From contig JAEEIJ010000056.1 in assembly GCA_016281315.1 (NCBI GenBank), positions 1-64,000 on the forward strand: 64,000 nt of DNA, in the 5' to 3' direction. The notes under the pieces were generated by a model that had not been told where the DNA came from, searched no databases, and saw only the letters and a list, made by a program, of their open reading frames with translations. Of this stretch, positions 8,386 to 16,616 are shown in pieces. This DNA is from Bacteroidales bacterium (lineage in GTDB: Bacteria; Bacteroidota; Bacteroidia; Bacteroidales; UBA932). The first letter of the stretch is position 1; every line of letters starts with the position of its first letter. The position numbers were made by a program, and so were the translations under genes.

Positions 8386-9135
8386 TTATCTGCTGGTCCA
8401 AAGAAGGGTGTTTACGATAATCGATATAAGGGAAAGGCCCGCCGTGATGAAGGTCATGGTGGTCTGGCCGCTTGCGCTCAGGCGCACGCCCTTGGGCTTT
8501 ACATACACCACGTCGTTCTGCTTAAGGTAGAAGGCCGGGCTGTCAAAGAGATCTTTGCTCTGAAGGTCTACCGAATAGGAACGGCGCACCCCATTCTCCG
8601 TCCGGATTACCATGATGTCGCGGATGTCGGAATGATTGGTGATATTGCCGGTGGTCGCAAGGGCCTGGAGCAGGTTCATGCTGCTCCCGGTAACGGGGAC
8701 CACCGCATTTCCGGCACTGCCGATTACGGTGATGCTGAAGTTCTCCAGCGTAACCGTCACCACGGGATCGCTGATGAACCCGTTCGCCCGGATTCCGTCG
8801 GCAATGCCGTTGCGAATCTGGGAGAGGGTGGCGCCCCAGACATTGATGGTCCCCAGCACCGGGAATTCGATATTGCCCTTCCGGTCCACAACGTATTTGA
8901 GTCCGGAGCCGCCCTCGGAAAAGAGGTTGAAGGGGGCGGCGAGTTCGGGCGTGGAACAGGTGACGGTGATGCCCAGCAGGTCGTCGGGCTGGATGGCCAG
9001 CTCGGGCGCGGGCGGAACCGGATAATCGGTGTTGTACGCCATATCCATCAGGTAACTCATCTGCTTTGCCGTGGTGCAGGAGAGCATCGAAAGCAGGACA
9101 AACCACACCGGAATAACGTTAAAGAAGCGTTTCAT
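8386..9135 (-). CDS. Wza-like polysaccharide export lipoprotein
   Basis: The 249-residue product has signal MKRFFNVIPVWFVLLSMLSC with lipobox Cys20. A polysaccharide-export domain (about 48-125, beginning IQPDDLLGITVTC) and an SLBB-like domain (about 130-215, with GSAGNAVVPVTG) follow. The last 25 residues form a hydrophobic helix (MTFITAGLSLISIIVNTLL). This is the short Bacteroidetes version of Wza, the outer-membrane channel through which capsule or exopolysaccharide leaves the cell. It works with the Wzc-like protein encoded just downstream. The gene start overlaps the end of the upstream glycosyltransferase gene by 17 bp. Confidence 0.9.
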   Translation of the reverse strand: MKRFFNVIPVWFVLLSMLSCTTAKQMSYLMDMAYNTDYPVPPAPELAIQPDDLLGITVTCSTPELAAPFNLFSEGGSGLKYVVDRKGNIEFPVLGTINVWGATLSQIRNGIADGIRANGFISDPVVTVTLENFSITVIGSAGNAVVPVTGSSMNLLQALATTGNITNHSDIRDIMVIRTENGVRRSYSVDLQSKDLFDSPAFYLKQNDVVYVKPKGVRLSASGQTTMTFITAGLSLISIIVNTLLWTSR

Positions 9136-10255
9136 ATAGCTTAATAATTGATTGAATCATTTTCTGTTCGCGAAACCATTCGCCGTAGCGGCGCAGCGCC
9201 CCTTCGGAGAAAGAAGCGTATCGGTTCCGCACGTCCTGGATGGCATCGGCCATCGCCTGGGCGTCCCCGGGCGTCACATTCCTTCCGGAGACTCCGTCTT
9301 CGTTCACCCACGACACCCCGGAGCCGGGAATCCTGGTGGCCACGACGGGCTTTCCGCAGGACATAGCTTCTACCTGCACGATCCCGAACGCCTCGGATTT
9401 AAGAATGCTGGAAAGGACGAAGATGTCGCAGGCGCCGTAGTAGGCGGGAAGGGCTTCGGCGGGAATATAGCCTTCCAGGCACACTTTATTGCCCAGGTGC
9501 TCGCGGGCGATGAGCGCTTCCAGGTCCTTCCTGAGCGGGCCTTTCCCGCCGATGACAAGCTGAAAATCATCCGGCAGGGACTTCATGGACTGGATGAGCA
9601 CCGGGAATCCTTTGTACGGAACCAGCCTGCCGATGGAAAGGATGATGGTCTTTCCCGGGAAACGGCTCCTGATCGCCGCCGCGGCGGCCGGGTCAAAGGT
9701 GACGGGCTGTATGCCGATGGGGACATACGTGCACTTTTCCTGCACATTCCTGAGCCAGGGAGAGGCCTTGATGTAGTCCGGGGTGGTCCCCACGATAAGG
9801 TCGGCCCGCCTGATGAGCCAGCCCTGGAGCGGGCGGTACAGCGCAAGCAGGAGTTTCTGGGACACGATGTCGCTGTGCCAGTGAAGCACCACCTTTCCCT
9901 TGAAACCGCTCAGGCGGAGCGCCAGAGCAGCCATGGGGTCGGGGTGATGGATGTGGATGATATCATACTGGGCCATGTTGCGGCGAAGCCACGAAACCAT
10001 GGCCGGGGACAGCATGGTGGCCGATTTCTTGGCCAGTGCCTTCACCCGGAATACCCGTCCGTGGGGACCAAATCGGAAGGTGCCGTCCGGCTGCGCGAAT
10101 ACGGCATCCTGCGGGTCGGTCTTGCCGGGGTGGAGGCTTGCGCAGAGCATATCGCAGGGGATGCCCTCTGCGGAGAGGCCTTTTGTGAGCTTCCACATCA
10201 CTTTCTCCACGCCTCCGCGGATGGGGTAGAATTTGCCGAGTTGAAGGATTCTCAT
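9119..10255 (-). CDS. Glycosyltransferase family 4
   Basis: This 378-residue GT-B fold enzyme begins MRILQLGKFYPIRGGVEKVM, the usual GT4 start with a glycine-rich loop followed by Glu. The C-terminal Rossmann half shows ILSIGRLVPYKGF, GKGPLRKDLEAL and SEAFGIVQVEAMSCGKPVV; the two Glu of that EX7E motif contact the nucleotide-sugar donor. It should add one sugar to the lipid-linked repeat unit on the cytoplasmic face of the inner membrane. Donor and linkage cannot be read from sequence. It overlaps the preceding GT4 gene by 4 bp and the Wza-like gene by 17 bp, so it belongs to the same transcript. Confidence 0.9.
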   Translation of the reverse strand: MRILQLGKFYPIRGGVEKVMWKLTKGLSAEGIPCDMLCASLHPGKTDPQDAVFAQPDGTFRFGPHGRVFRVKALAKKSATMLSPAMVSWLRRNMAQYDIIHIHHPDPMAALALRLSGFKGKVVLHWHSDIVSQKLLLALYRPLQGWLIRRADLIVGTTPDYIKASPWLRNVQEKCTYVPIGIQPVTFDPAAAAAIRSRFPGKTIILSIGRLVPYKGFPVLIQSMKSLPDDFQLVIGGKGPLRKDLEALIAREHLGNKVCLEGYIPAEALPAYYGACDIFVLSSILKSEAFGIVQVEAMSCGKPVVATRIPGSGVSWVNEDGVSGRNVTPGDAQAMADAIQDVRNRYASFSEGALRRYGEWFREQKMIQSIIKLYETLL

Positions 10256-11352
10256 GGGAGCAGGAGGTGGAATAGTTCATCCCAGCCGGCGGCATAAGGC
10301 GGCTGGATACGCTGTACGGGTACGGGGCCGAATGACTCCAGGCCCCCTTTTATCACTTCCAGCATCAGCGAGGCAAGTCTTTCGGAATCCTTGACAGGGA
10401 AAAATGCCGTCGAGGCCGCGCCGGACGCTGTACTGTGCGCATAGGGCAGATCGGCCAGGATCATCGGCTTCCCGGTAGGCAGGAATTCCGATATGGGAAG
10501 GCCCCAGGTCTCCGTCCGCGAGGGGAAAACCAGGCAGGAGGCTTCGCCATAGGCCTTTGTCAGTTTCTCCCGGGAGAGGAATCCCCGGAAGTCGATGGAA
10601 TCGGTCGCGCACCAGTTCCGGCGAAGCCACTGGGCATAGCGGTTTTCGTCGCCCTGGACGGTAACCACTACCCTGAAGGCGCCTTTGCCCAGCTCTCTTT
10701 CCAGCAGTTGCGCCGCCTTGAAAAGGGTTTCGTAATTCTTGTGGCAGTCCGGCGTTCCGACACACAGGAACACCGGCCGTTTTGCAGGCACCGGTTCTAT
10801 GGCAGTCGCCTGGAAAGAAGGCGGCGCCACCACGATGCGCTTTTCCGGAAAACCCAGCATCCGGGAGAGCCCCTGCCGCATCCAGTCCTGCTGTACGATG
10901 AGATAGCGGTTCCGCTGCACATTCCACTTGTAGGCATATCGCGTGAACAGGGAGAACAGCGCGATCTTGTAGTCCATCCTCCAGTCCTGCAGCGAGGGCT
11001 TCATGAAAGGAAAGGAAGTGTGGCAGTACACGGCCTGGCACCGGGCTTTTACGCGCGGCGTGGTGTCGTGAAGGGACAGCCAGAGATCGGTGGGGGGAAG
11101 CCGGCGGGAAATGTCGTGCATGGTGATGTATTCGCATTTGAGCCGCTTGAGCCAGCTTTCCGTGCTCCAGGGAAGCTCTATGTAGTCTATGCCGGGGAAG
11201 TCGCACAAGGTGCGGCTGTGTACCAGGGCGGTTACGTGAAGGTCGGCCCGGGCCGACAAGTACTCCAGGCAGTCCCGAAGCACCGTGAGCGTTCCTCCCT
11301 TCCGGATATTGACCGCCGAGACTACAATATTTCTTCGAACAGACGTATCCAT
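10252..11352 (-). CDS. Glycosyltransferase family 4
   Basis: The product is 366 residues from ATG 11352. The frame is open for another 60 codons upstream, but that extension is Arg/Pro-rich and lies inside the preceding gene, so it is rejected. MDTSVRRNIVVSAVNIRKGG opens the N-terminal Rossmann fold with the GT4 glycine loop. The C-terminal half shows VFLCVGTPDCHKNY and VFPSRTETWGLPISEFLPTG, where ETWGLPISE is the donor-binding EX7E motif. The start overlaps the end of the upstream GT4 gene by 31 bp. It is probably a cytoplasmic transferase acting on the repeat unit; the sugar specificity is not determined. Confidence 0.88.
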   Translation of the reverse strand: MDTSVRRNIVVSAVNIRKGGTLTVLRDCLEYLSARADLHVTALVHSRTLCDFPGIDYIELPWSTESWLKRLKCEYITMHDISRRLPPTDLWLSLHDTTPRVKARCQAVYCHTSFPFMKPSLQDWRMDYKIALFSLFTRYAYKWNVQRNRYLIVQQDWMRQGLSRMLGFPEKRIVVAPPSFQATAIEPVPAKRPVFLCVGTPDCHKNYETLFKAAQLLERELGKGAFRVVVTVQGDENRYAQWLRRNWCATDSIDFRGFLSREKLTKAYGEASCLVFPSRTETWGLPISEFLPTGKPMILADLPYAHSTASGAASTAFFPVKDSERLASLMLEVIKGGLESFGPVPVQRIQPPYAAGWDELFHLLLP

Positions 11353-12443
11353 TGGGGCATGATGGTTTCGGGCTGCCACTGATCTGCCTTGCGGAAGGCG
11401 TTCAGGCCCATTTCTTTTCTGAGTGTGCTGTCCTGCATCAGTCTCTCCAGCGCTTGGGCAAGGGCGGGAATGTCGCCTTCCTCTACAAGGAGACCGGTCT
11501 TTCCGTCGTCTATTATCTCGCGCGGGCCGCACCGGCAGTCGAAGGAAACGGCAGGTACGCCGAAGGCCTGGCTCTCCAGCAGCACCATCGGCAGGCCCTC
11601 GTATCGGGAAGATAGGGCCAGGATGGATGCGCTGCTGTAAACGCTTTCCATATCGTTTTCCGCCGGGCCCAGGACCACCGAGCCTTCCAGGGAAAGGCGC
11701 CGGATCTGCGCTTGAAGACTCTCCTTCAGCTCTCCGTCACCCACCAGCTTCAGCGTCCAGCCTTCCTTGTCTTTTATCAGGCTCCAGGCCTCCACCAGGC
11801 GGTCCAGGCCTTTCTGGCGGGAATATCGGCCCACGGCAATGACGGTCCTGCTGTCCAGGGCGGCCGGCGCCTCCGGGCGGAAGCTCACAGGATTGCCGAT
11901 AACGCGGATCGTATCCATCGGCCCCCAGAACGCCTTGTCCTGCCGGGTTAGCACCACAAAGCGACGGTAGCGCTTCACCAGCGCGGCCTCCCGGTGGCTG
12001 CGGAACTTATCGGCCAGGGCCCAGAGGCCGTCCCTGCCGTACTGCAGCCTCTTGAAGCGGGAGAAGTGGACCTCCAGCACCTTGCGGCTGCCGTCCTGGA
12101 TGCGCGGCAGGATATTCACTTCATTGCAGAACATCGAAACGGCAATGTCGGGCTTTCGCTCCATCAGGACGGCCGTAAGGGCCTTCCTGTGGCGGCGCTG
12201 CTTCCCGGGGTAATGCACCAGCTTGTCCCACAGGCTGCCGTCGTTGTTGTCTTCGTAGCCGATGGCAAGGTCGATGACCTCGATGCGCGGGTCCAGGGGG
12301 AATGCATGGGGACGGCCCTTCTGCTCGGTGGTGACGATGGTCACCCGATGCCCGTGCCCGGCGAGCCAGTTGGCCTTTTGGGCCAGCACCCGTTCCATTC
12401 CCGCCGCGCGGTAGAACCCGGCTATGTTATATAGAATGTACAT
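11322..12443 (-). CDS. Glycosyltransferase family 4
   Basis: This 373-residue GT4 enzyme begins MYILYNIAGFYRAAGMERVL, a donor/acceptor loop ending in Glu-Arg as in many GT4 proteins that start with a GG.er motif. In the C-terminal domain TVIAVGRYSRQKGLDRLVEA is the canonical strand-loop-helix after the linker, and SSRYEGLPMVLLESQAFGVP holds the EX7E motif (EGLPMVLLE). The last residues, QWIRLFEEIL, are the usual closing helix. It shares one base with the stop of the gene upstream. Three GT4 genes in a row imply at least a tri- or tetrasaccharide repeat unit, to which the GT2 and GT14 enzymes also contribute. Confidence 0.9.
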   Translation of the reverse strand: MYILYNIAGFYRAAGMERVLAQKANWLAGHGHRVTIVTTEQKGRPHAFPLDPRIEVIDLAIGYEDNNDGSLWDKLVHYPGKQRRHRKALTAVLMERKPDIAVSMFCNEVNILPRIQDGSRKVLEVHFSRFKRLQYGRDGLWALADKFRSHREAALVKRYRRFVVLTRQDKAFWGPMDTIRVIGNPVSFRPEAPAALDSRTVIAVGRYSRQKGLDRLVEAWSLIKDKEGWTLKLVGDGELKESLQAQIRRLSLEGSVVLGPAENDMESVYSSASILALSSRYEGLPMVLLESQAFGVPAVSFDCRCGPREIIDDGKTGLLVEEGDIPALAQALERLMQDSTLRKEMGLNAFRKADQWQPETIMPQWIRLFEEIL

Positions 12444-13459
12444 TAGGGTAATATCGCGTCAAGTTCTTCAAGGAAGGTGGCGGGGGACAGGCGCCGTCTG
12501 ACGTCTTCCCTTGTGTGGGGCGGGATATCCGGGACGGCCGTCATGAACGGGAGGTCAATCCGTTCCGTATCATCGCCGGGCCCGAGAACCCGGATCAGTT
12601 GGGGATCGAAGCCGGTACCGTCGGCCAAAACCGGATTGTCCGTAATGAGTTTCTTCCCGAACAATAACGCCTCGGAAACCCTCATGGTCTGGCCGGACGC
12701 CGGGTCATGCCGCAATTCCAGCAGGCATTTGGATCCGGAAACCCAGGATTGGCAATCCTTGTAAGACATGGGGCGGTCCAGAAAGGTAATCCCTTCCCGC
12801 CTGGAACCCGCCAAATCCGGATCGGCCACTTCCGAGATGAAGAAACGGCAGCGTGCTCCCTTCAGCGTCAAGGCGTCGTAGATCCGCAGTAGCCTTTCCA
12901 GCCTTCCCTTGTCTTTTCCGATGAACAGCACGTCGCAGCGGTCGCCATTCCCGTCCCCGCACAGTTTTGAGATGGGGACGCTATGATAGAACAACTGATA
13001 CTTTGCCGCTTCCGCCGGGTTGCAGGTTACAACCAGGTCCAGGTCCCGCTTGTAGCGGTCGATATCCAGTATCCGGCCCGTATAAAAGTCCACGTGCGTC
13101 GCCATCAAATCGTGCAGGAACCATACGAATCTGGCATTCGGATAGCGGTTTTTGAGCCAACTGATGTACCCGGTGTACGCATCCAGGGAAACCCAGTCCC
13201 TGAACAGCACGAAACACAGGGGCTTATCATCCTTGAAAGGATTCGTGAAATACGAACGGTTCCAAAGCCCCTTGAACGGCAGTTGTACCAGGCGATTCAG
13301 TTTCTTGTTGAAGTGAGCCCGGTAAAGCAGTTTTTCCAGCCCCCGCTTGCGGGCCTGGGGACCTGCTACATAGCAAACATCCTCCCGATGGAGCACATCG
13401 GAATAAAACTGGCGGTACACGTCCCAGTCGGTGCTTAACAGGACATAATTGTATTTCAT
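12443..13459 (-). CDS. Probable GT-B glycosyltransferase of polysaccharide locus
   Basis: The 338-residue protein has no perfect motif, but its architecture fits a GT-B transferase. Its N-terminal half is rich in aromatic and basic residues (YFTNPFKDDKPLCFVLFRDW). A central VLFIGKDKGRLERLLRIY resembles the start of the second Rossmann domain. A late segment, GQTMRVSEALLFGKKLITDN, resembles the donor loop of CgeB-like or family 1/4 glycosyltransferases (RvsEAl..GkklIt). Residues 100-130 (RFVWFLHDLMATHV) recall glycosyltransferases that use an amphipathic surface to meet the membrane. It lies between a GT4 gene (1-bp overlap) and the polymerase gene (7-bp gap). The function is inferred from the fold and the neighbours. 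Confidence 0.6.
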   Translation of the reverse strand: MKYNYVLLSTDWDVYRQFYSDVLHREDVCYVAGPQARKRGLEKLLYRAHFNKKLNRLVQLPFKGLWNRSYFTNPFKDDKPLCFVLFRDWVSLDAYTGYISWLKNRYPNARFVWFLHDLMATHVDFYTGRILDIDRYKRDLDLVVTCNPAEAAKYQLFYHSVPISKLCGDGNGDRCDVLFIGKDKGRLERLLRIYDALTLKGARCRFFISEVADPDLAGSRREGITFLDRPMSYKDCQSWVSGSKCLLELRHDPASGQTMRVSEALLFGKKLITDNPVLADGTGFDPQLIRVLGPGDDTERIDLPFMTAVPDIPPHTREDVRRRLSPATFLEELDAILP

Positions 13460-13466
13460 ATTACAG

Positions 13467-14723
13467 TTATGCCGGGGCTTCTGACGGTCTGTCGCTCAGG
13501 CTTGCCGTAGACAATAACAGGGCATAGATGAAGAAGATGTCCGTGGCAACTTTCATCCATACTATGAAGGTCAGGGCAATCAGGAGGAGAGATAAGTAGA
13601 CAGTCTTCGGGAATAAGCGGATGACCGCTATGCCGTTATAGATGAAGAACAGCGAGAAAAGCGTAATGCCTATGAGCCCGCAGTAAAGGATGAACCGGCA
13701 ATAACCGATGTCGGTCCGGAAAACGAAGTCCCCGAACAGCCCGGATCCGATGGCCCACGTACGGGAGTCCTGGGGCCAAATCCACATGTGGCCGTTCAGT
13801 TTGTCGGTGGAATCCGTCCGGAAGGTGCCCTGTTCCACCCAGTTGAAGAAGCCTTCGAAACCGAATCGGAAGTTGCTCCGGAAACCGGGGCTGCTGTTAT
13901 AGAGCCATGCCGTAATCAAAGTGGTAAGGAGGATGACGCCCGTCAGGATGAGCCAGAAACTGGCCTGGCGTGAAGAGATGCTTCCCTTCTTCAACCCAGA
14001 ATACGTCAACCCCATATAGATCAAGCCCAGGGCGGCACCGACCCAGGTCGTACGGGCAATGATGGACCCGATAATCAGGATACTTGCGTAGCTTACAAAA
14101 TAGAAAACGGCGAGCTTGGGATTATCCAGGGCTTTCCCATATGCCGACATCTGATGGGCCATCAGGATGAGGACGGCGGAAAAACGCACCCCCGCCACAT
14201 CGAGGGAGGCGCCTATCCCGTAAAGCCGGTCCACCTGATGATAAAACTCCTGCCCCTGGATGAATATCCTGTCTACGGCCCGCTGGAATGCAGGATTATT
14301 GTCGATGACCAGGGCCAGGATACATTGCAGCAGACAAACCAGCGTCAGATATAACGTAAGGCTGTCCAGATTGATTTTTCCTTCCGTTTCCCGGATAATC
14401 CAGCAGGCCCCGTACGCGCCGCCAAGCCAGGTGGCGAAAGACAGCCAGTAGCTTGCGTAGGTGACGTCGTCGGTGCCGTTTACGGTTGCGCTGAAATAGC
14501 ACCAGACCGAGAACACTATGGCCAGGATGGCCGACAGCAATACCGGCGTTGAAATGCTGAGTGACTTCTTGCGGAGACACTCGATGCCGAACGCAAGGAT
14601 GCCTGCCAGGGCGAGGATCATCTTCGAGTTCAGCTGTTCCGGGAGGAAATAAAAGCTGACCGGGAAAATGACCAGGCTCACGACTATGCAGTTGAAGGCA
14701 ATGATGGCAACTTTGCGGAGCAT
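13467..14723 (-). CDS. Wzy-like O-antigen/capsule polymerase
   Basis: A 418-residue polytopic membrane protein starts at ATG 14723 (MLRKVAIIAFNCIVVSLVIF), 5 bp after the stop of the GT2 gene. An upstream in-frame ATG at 14795 falls inside that gene and lacks a hydrophobic start. About ten membrane helices can be seen, with a large periplasmic-type loop near 300-350 (GFFNWVEQGTFRTDSTDK). The pattern fits Wzy polymerases, which have very low sequence conservation. Wzy joins lipid-linked repeat units on the periplasmic side after flipping. The operon also holds a flippase and Wza/Wzc, so a Wzx/Wzy-dependent pathway is well supported even though this gene is called by topology. Confidence 0.75.
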   Translation of the reverse strand: MLRKVAIIAFNCIVVSLVIFPVSFYFLPEQLNSKMILALAGILAFGIECLRKKSLSISTPVLLSAILAIVFSVWCYFSATVNGTDDVTYASYWLSFATWLGGAYGACWIIRETEGKINLDSLTLYLTLVCLLQCILALVIDNNPAFQRAVDRIFIQGQEFYHQVDRLYGIGASLDVAGVRFSAVLILMAHQMSAYGKALDNPKLAVFYFVSYASILIIGSIIARTTWVGAALGLIYMGLTYSGLKKGSISSRQASFWLILTGVILLTTLITAWLYNSSPGFRSNFRFGFEGFFNWVEQGTFRTDSTDKLNGHMWIWPQDSRTWAIGSGLFGDFVFRTDIGYCRFILYCGLIGITLFSLFFIYNGIAVIRLFPKTVYLSLLLIALTFIVWMKVATDIFFIYALLLSTASLSDRPSEAPA

Positions 14724-14728
14724 GGCGG

Positions 14729-15697
14729 TTAACTGTATCTCAATCGGTAAAAAGTGCGGACCGCCCAGGCATAGAGGCGCACCGGCAGGAACCATCCTTT
14801 ACGGGCCCATTGCTGGATCAGGATGGTGCGCCCCGGCAGCCAGGTGTTCTGCCGGATATAGCCATTCGCCTCGGGATACCAGTCTTTCCAGAGTTGAATG
14901 TGCAAGCTGTCTCCTGCAAGAAGGAACGGCAGCTTCATGTTCAGTTTGAAGAACGTCAGGAATTCCGGATGCGGAATCGGGTGGGCGTTCAAAAAGGCGA
15001 TGACGTCGTCGGCGTTGGCCTTTATGTCATCGAAATGCCGCTTCGAACGGGTCTTGGTAATGGCGTTTTCGTTCGCCCGGTTATAATGGTACAGGGCTTC
15101 GGGGACGTGGGCGCATCGCTGCGACATGCGCAGGACCTTTACCATCATGAGGTCTTCCCCTCCCTTGCAGTGCTCTTCGGGGGAACAGATGCCGTTGTCG
15201 ATGTACAGGCTGCGTCTTACCAGCTTATTCCAGACGTTGTATTTCATCTGTCCGGCGAGGAAGCCCTTTTCCAGCGCCTCCATGGAACTCCCGTAATCAG
15301 GGGTGGGCATATACCGCTCACTCCCGGCAAAGGAGAGATAGAAGTCGCAGTAAACGAAATCGGCCTGATGGGCGAGGGCGGCATCCACCATTTTTTCCAG
15401 CATGGCAGGCTCCAGCCAGTCGTCGGAGTCGCAGTGGTAAACATACTCTCCGCCGGCCGCTCTCAGGCCGGTATTCCTGGCCGATGGCAGGCCCTTGTTC
15501 CCGGCGTGGCGGAGGAAGCGCACATTCCGGCCATACCCGGATGTGACGGCCCGCACGATTTCCATGCTCCTGTCGGGAGAGGCATCGTCCACAAACAGGA
15601 ATTCCACATCCTCGAGCGTCTGCTCCATAAGGGAGCGGACACAGCGTTCGATGTGGTCCTCTACCTTGTAGACCGGGATGACGACGGATACTTTCAT
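14729..15697 (-). CDS. Glycosyltransferase family 2
   Basis: This 322-residue GT-A enzyme opens MKVSVVIPVYKVEDHIERCV, the standard GT2 start. It has FLFVDDASPDRSM (34-46) and EYVYHCDSDDWLEP (the DxD-type metal site, about 88-101). The C-terminal part, with VRRSLYIDNGI and PEEHCKGGEDLMMVK, holds the ED catalytic-base motif typical of bacterial surface glycan GT2 enzymes. It ends with a short hydrophobic helix (RLYAWAVRTFYRLRY) that may touch the membrane. It directly adjoins the next gene without spacing. The sugar donor is unknown. Confidence 0.9.
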   Translation of the reverse strand: MKVSVVIPVYKVEDHIERCVRSLMEQTLEDVEFLFVDDASPDRSMEIVRAVTSGYGRNVRFLRHAGNKGLPSARNTGLRAAGGEYVYHCDSDDWLEPAMLEKMVDAALAHQADFVYCDFYLSFAGSERYMPTPDYGSSMEALEKGFLAGQMKYNVWNKLVRRSLYIDNGICSPEEHCKGGEDLMMVKVLRMSQRCAHVPEALYHYNRANENAITKTRSKRHFDDIKANADDVIAFLNAHPIPHPEFLTFFKLNMKLPFLLAGDSLHIQLWKDWYPEANGYIRQNTWLPGRTILIQQWARKGWFLPVRLYAWAVRTFYRLRYS

Positions 15698-16615
15698 CTA
15701 TTGCAGAATGGACTGTACGGCCTCCAGGCAGCCGTTTTGTTCGGCGATCGCAAGGAGCAATCCGGGGTCCTGCGATGTGAATTTCAAGGCGAAGAGCTCC
15801 GGCGCGGAGCGAAGCGCGTCAAGGTCGTTCCGGTTCCAGACATGTGCTTTGTGGTTTACCCACAGGACCTTGCGCATGCTGCCAACCCCGCCATCGGCCC
15901 TGGCAAAGAGTTTCTCCCTGAAAGGGGAGTTCCAGAGGATGCTCTGCAGGAACACTTCGTCGCAGCAAAGCGTGTGGGCAAAGGTTTTCCGGATCAACGC
16001 CTTTTGGGCGAGGAGGTATGTGAGAAACTCGTGGGTGATGCTCACGAAATGCAGGCTCTTCTTGAGTTCGAAAGGATATTTCCTTCTGATGCCCATCAGC
16101 TTCTGGATGCGGATGGACAGCCCGTGGAGACCGTAATGCCAGTAATGCGAAAAGCTGTGGTTGGTGTCGCTCAGGCTTTTGACGAAGAAATGGTAGTAGC
16201 GGGTTTTGTATTCCAGGTCCTGAAGGTAATCCGGCCCCTCGTTGTTGACGGTAACGAATTCGCTGTGAGGATGTTCCTGGTCCATGAAACGGTGGATGGC
16301 ATCCTGCGGCCGCAGCGGCAGGTCCTGTCCCGACATCATGTGATAATACGAATACGGACCATGCTCGCGGGCATATTCGAAAAGGAGAAGTTCGGTGTCG
16401 ATCTGCACGGTGTTGCCCCATTCCACGGCCAGCCTGTGAGGAAGGAAAAAGACCTTGCTCCAGCGGGTTTTAGCCAACTTGAAGGGCGTGATGTCCACCC
16501 GGCGGTCTATGTGAATGAAAATGTCGTTCAGCGGATGGTCCAGCATGGCCACCAGGACCCTCAGCATCACCGGATCCGTGTGGGCTATTATGCAGTATGC
16601 ATGTCTGAGTTCCAT
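15698..16615 (-). CDS. GT14 core-2/I-branching beta-1,6-GlcNAc transferase-like
   Basis: The 305-residue protein begins MELRHAYCIIAHTDPVMLRV and carries FIHIDRRVDI, GNTVQIDTELLLFEYA and YSYYHMMSGQDLPLRP. The last of these is the SGxDxPL signature of the Branch (GT14) family, named after the animal core-2/I-branching N-acetylglucosaminyltransferases. Bacterial members are common in capsule and LPS loci and usually transfer GlcNAc or another sugar to make a branch. GT14 enzymes act without a DxD-bound metal. The gene lies tightly between the GT2 gene (0 bp) and the flippase fusion (1 bp). Its specificity is assumed only from the family. Confidence 0.88.
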   Translation of the reverse strand: MELRHAYCIIAHTDPVMLRVLVAMLDHPLNDIFIHIDRRVDITPFKLAKTRWSKVFFLPHRLAVEWGNTVQIDTELLLFEYAREHGPYSYYHMMSGQDLPLRPQDAIHRFMDQEHPHSEFVTVNNEGPDYLQDLEYKTRYYHFFVKSLSDTNHSFSHYWHYGLHGLSIRIQKLMGIRRKYPFELKKSLHFVSITHEFLTYLLAQKALIRKTFAHTLCCDEVFLQSILWNSPFREKLFARADGGVGSMRKVLWVNHKAHVWNRNDLDALRSAPELFALKFTSQDPGLLLAIAEQNGCLEAVQSILQ

Positions 16616-16616
16616 C

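Noticed and set aside
6397..9144. A 915-codon open frame on the plus strand across the Wzc and Wza genes
   Set aside because: It is antisense to two well supported genes, rich in His/Gly/Val from reversed codons, and has no domain; long antisense frames are common in GC-rich DNA.
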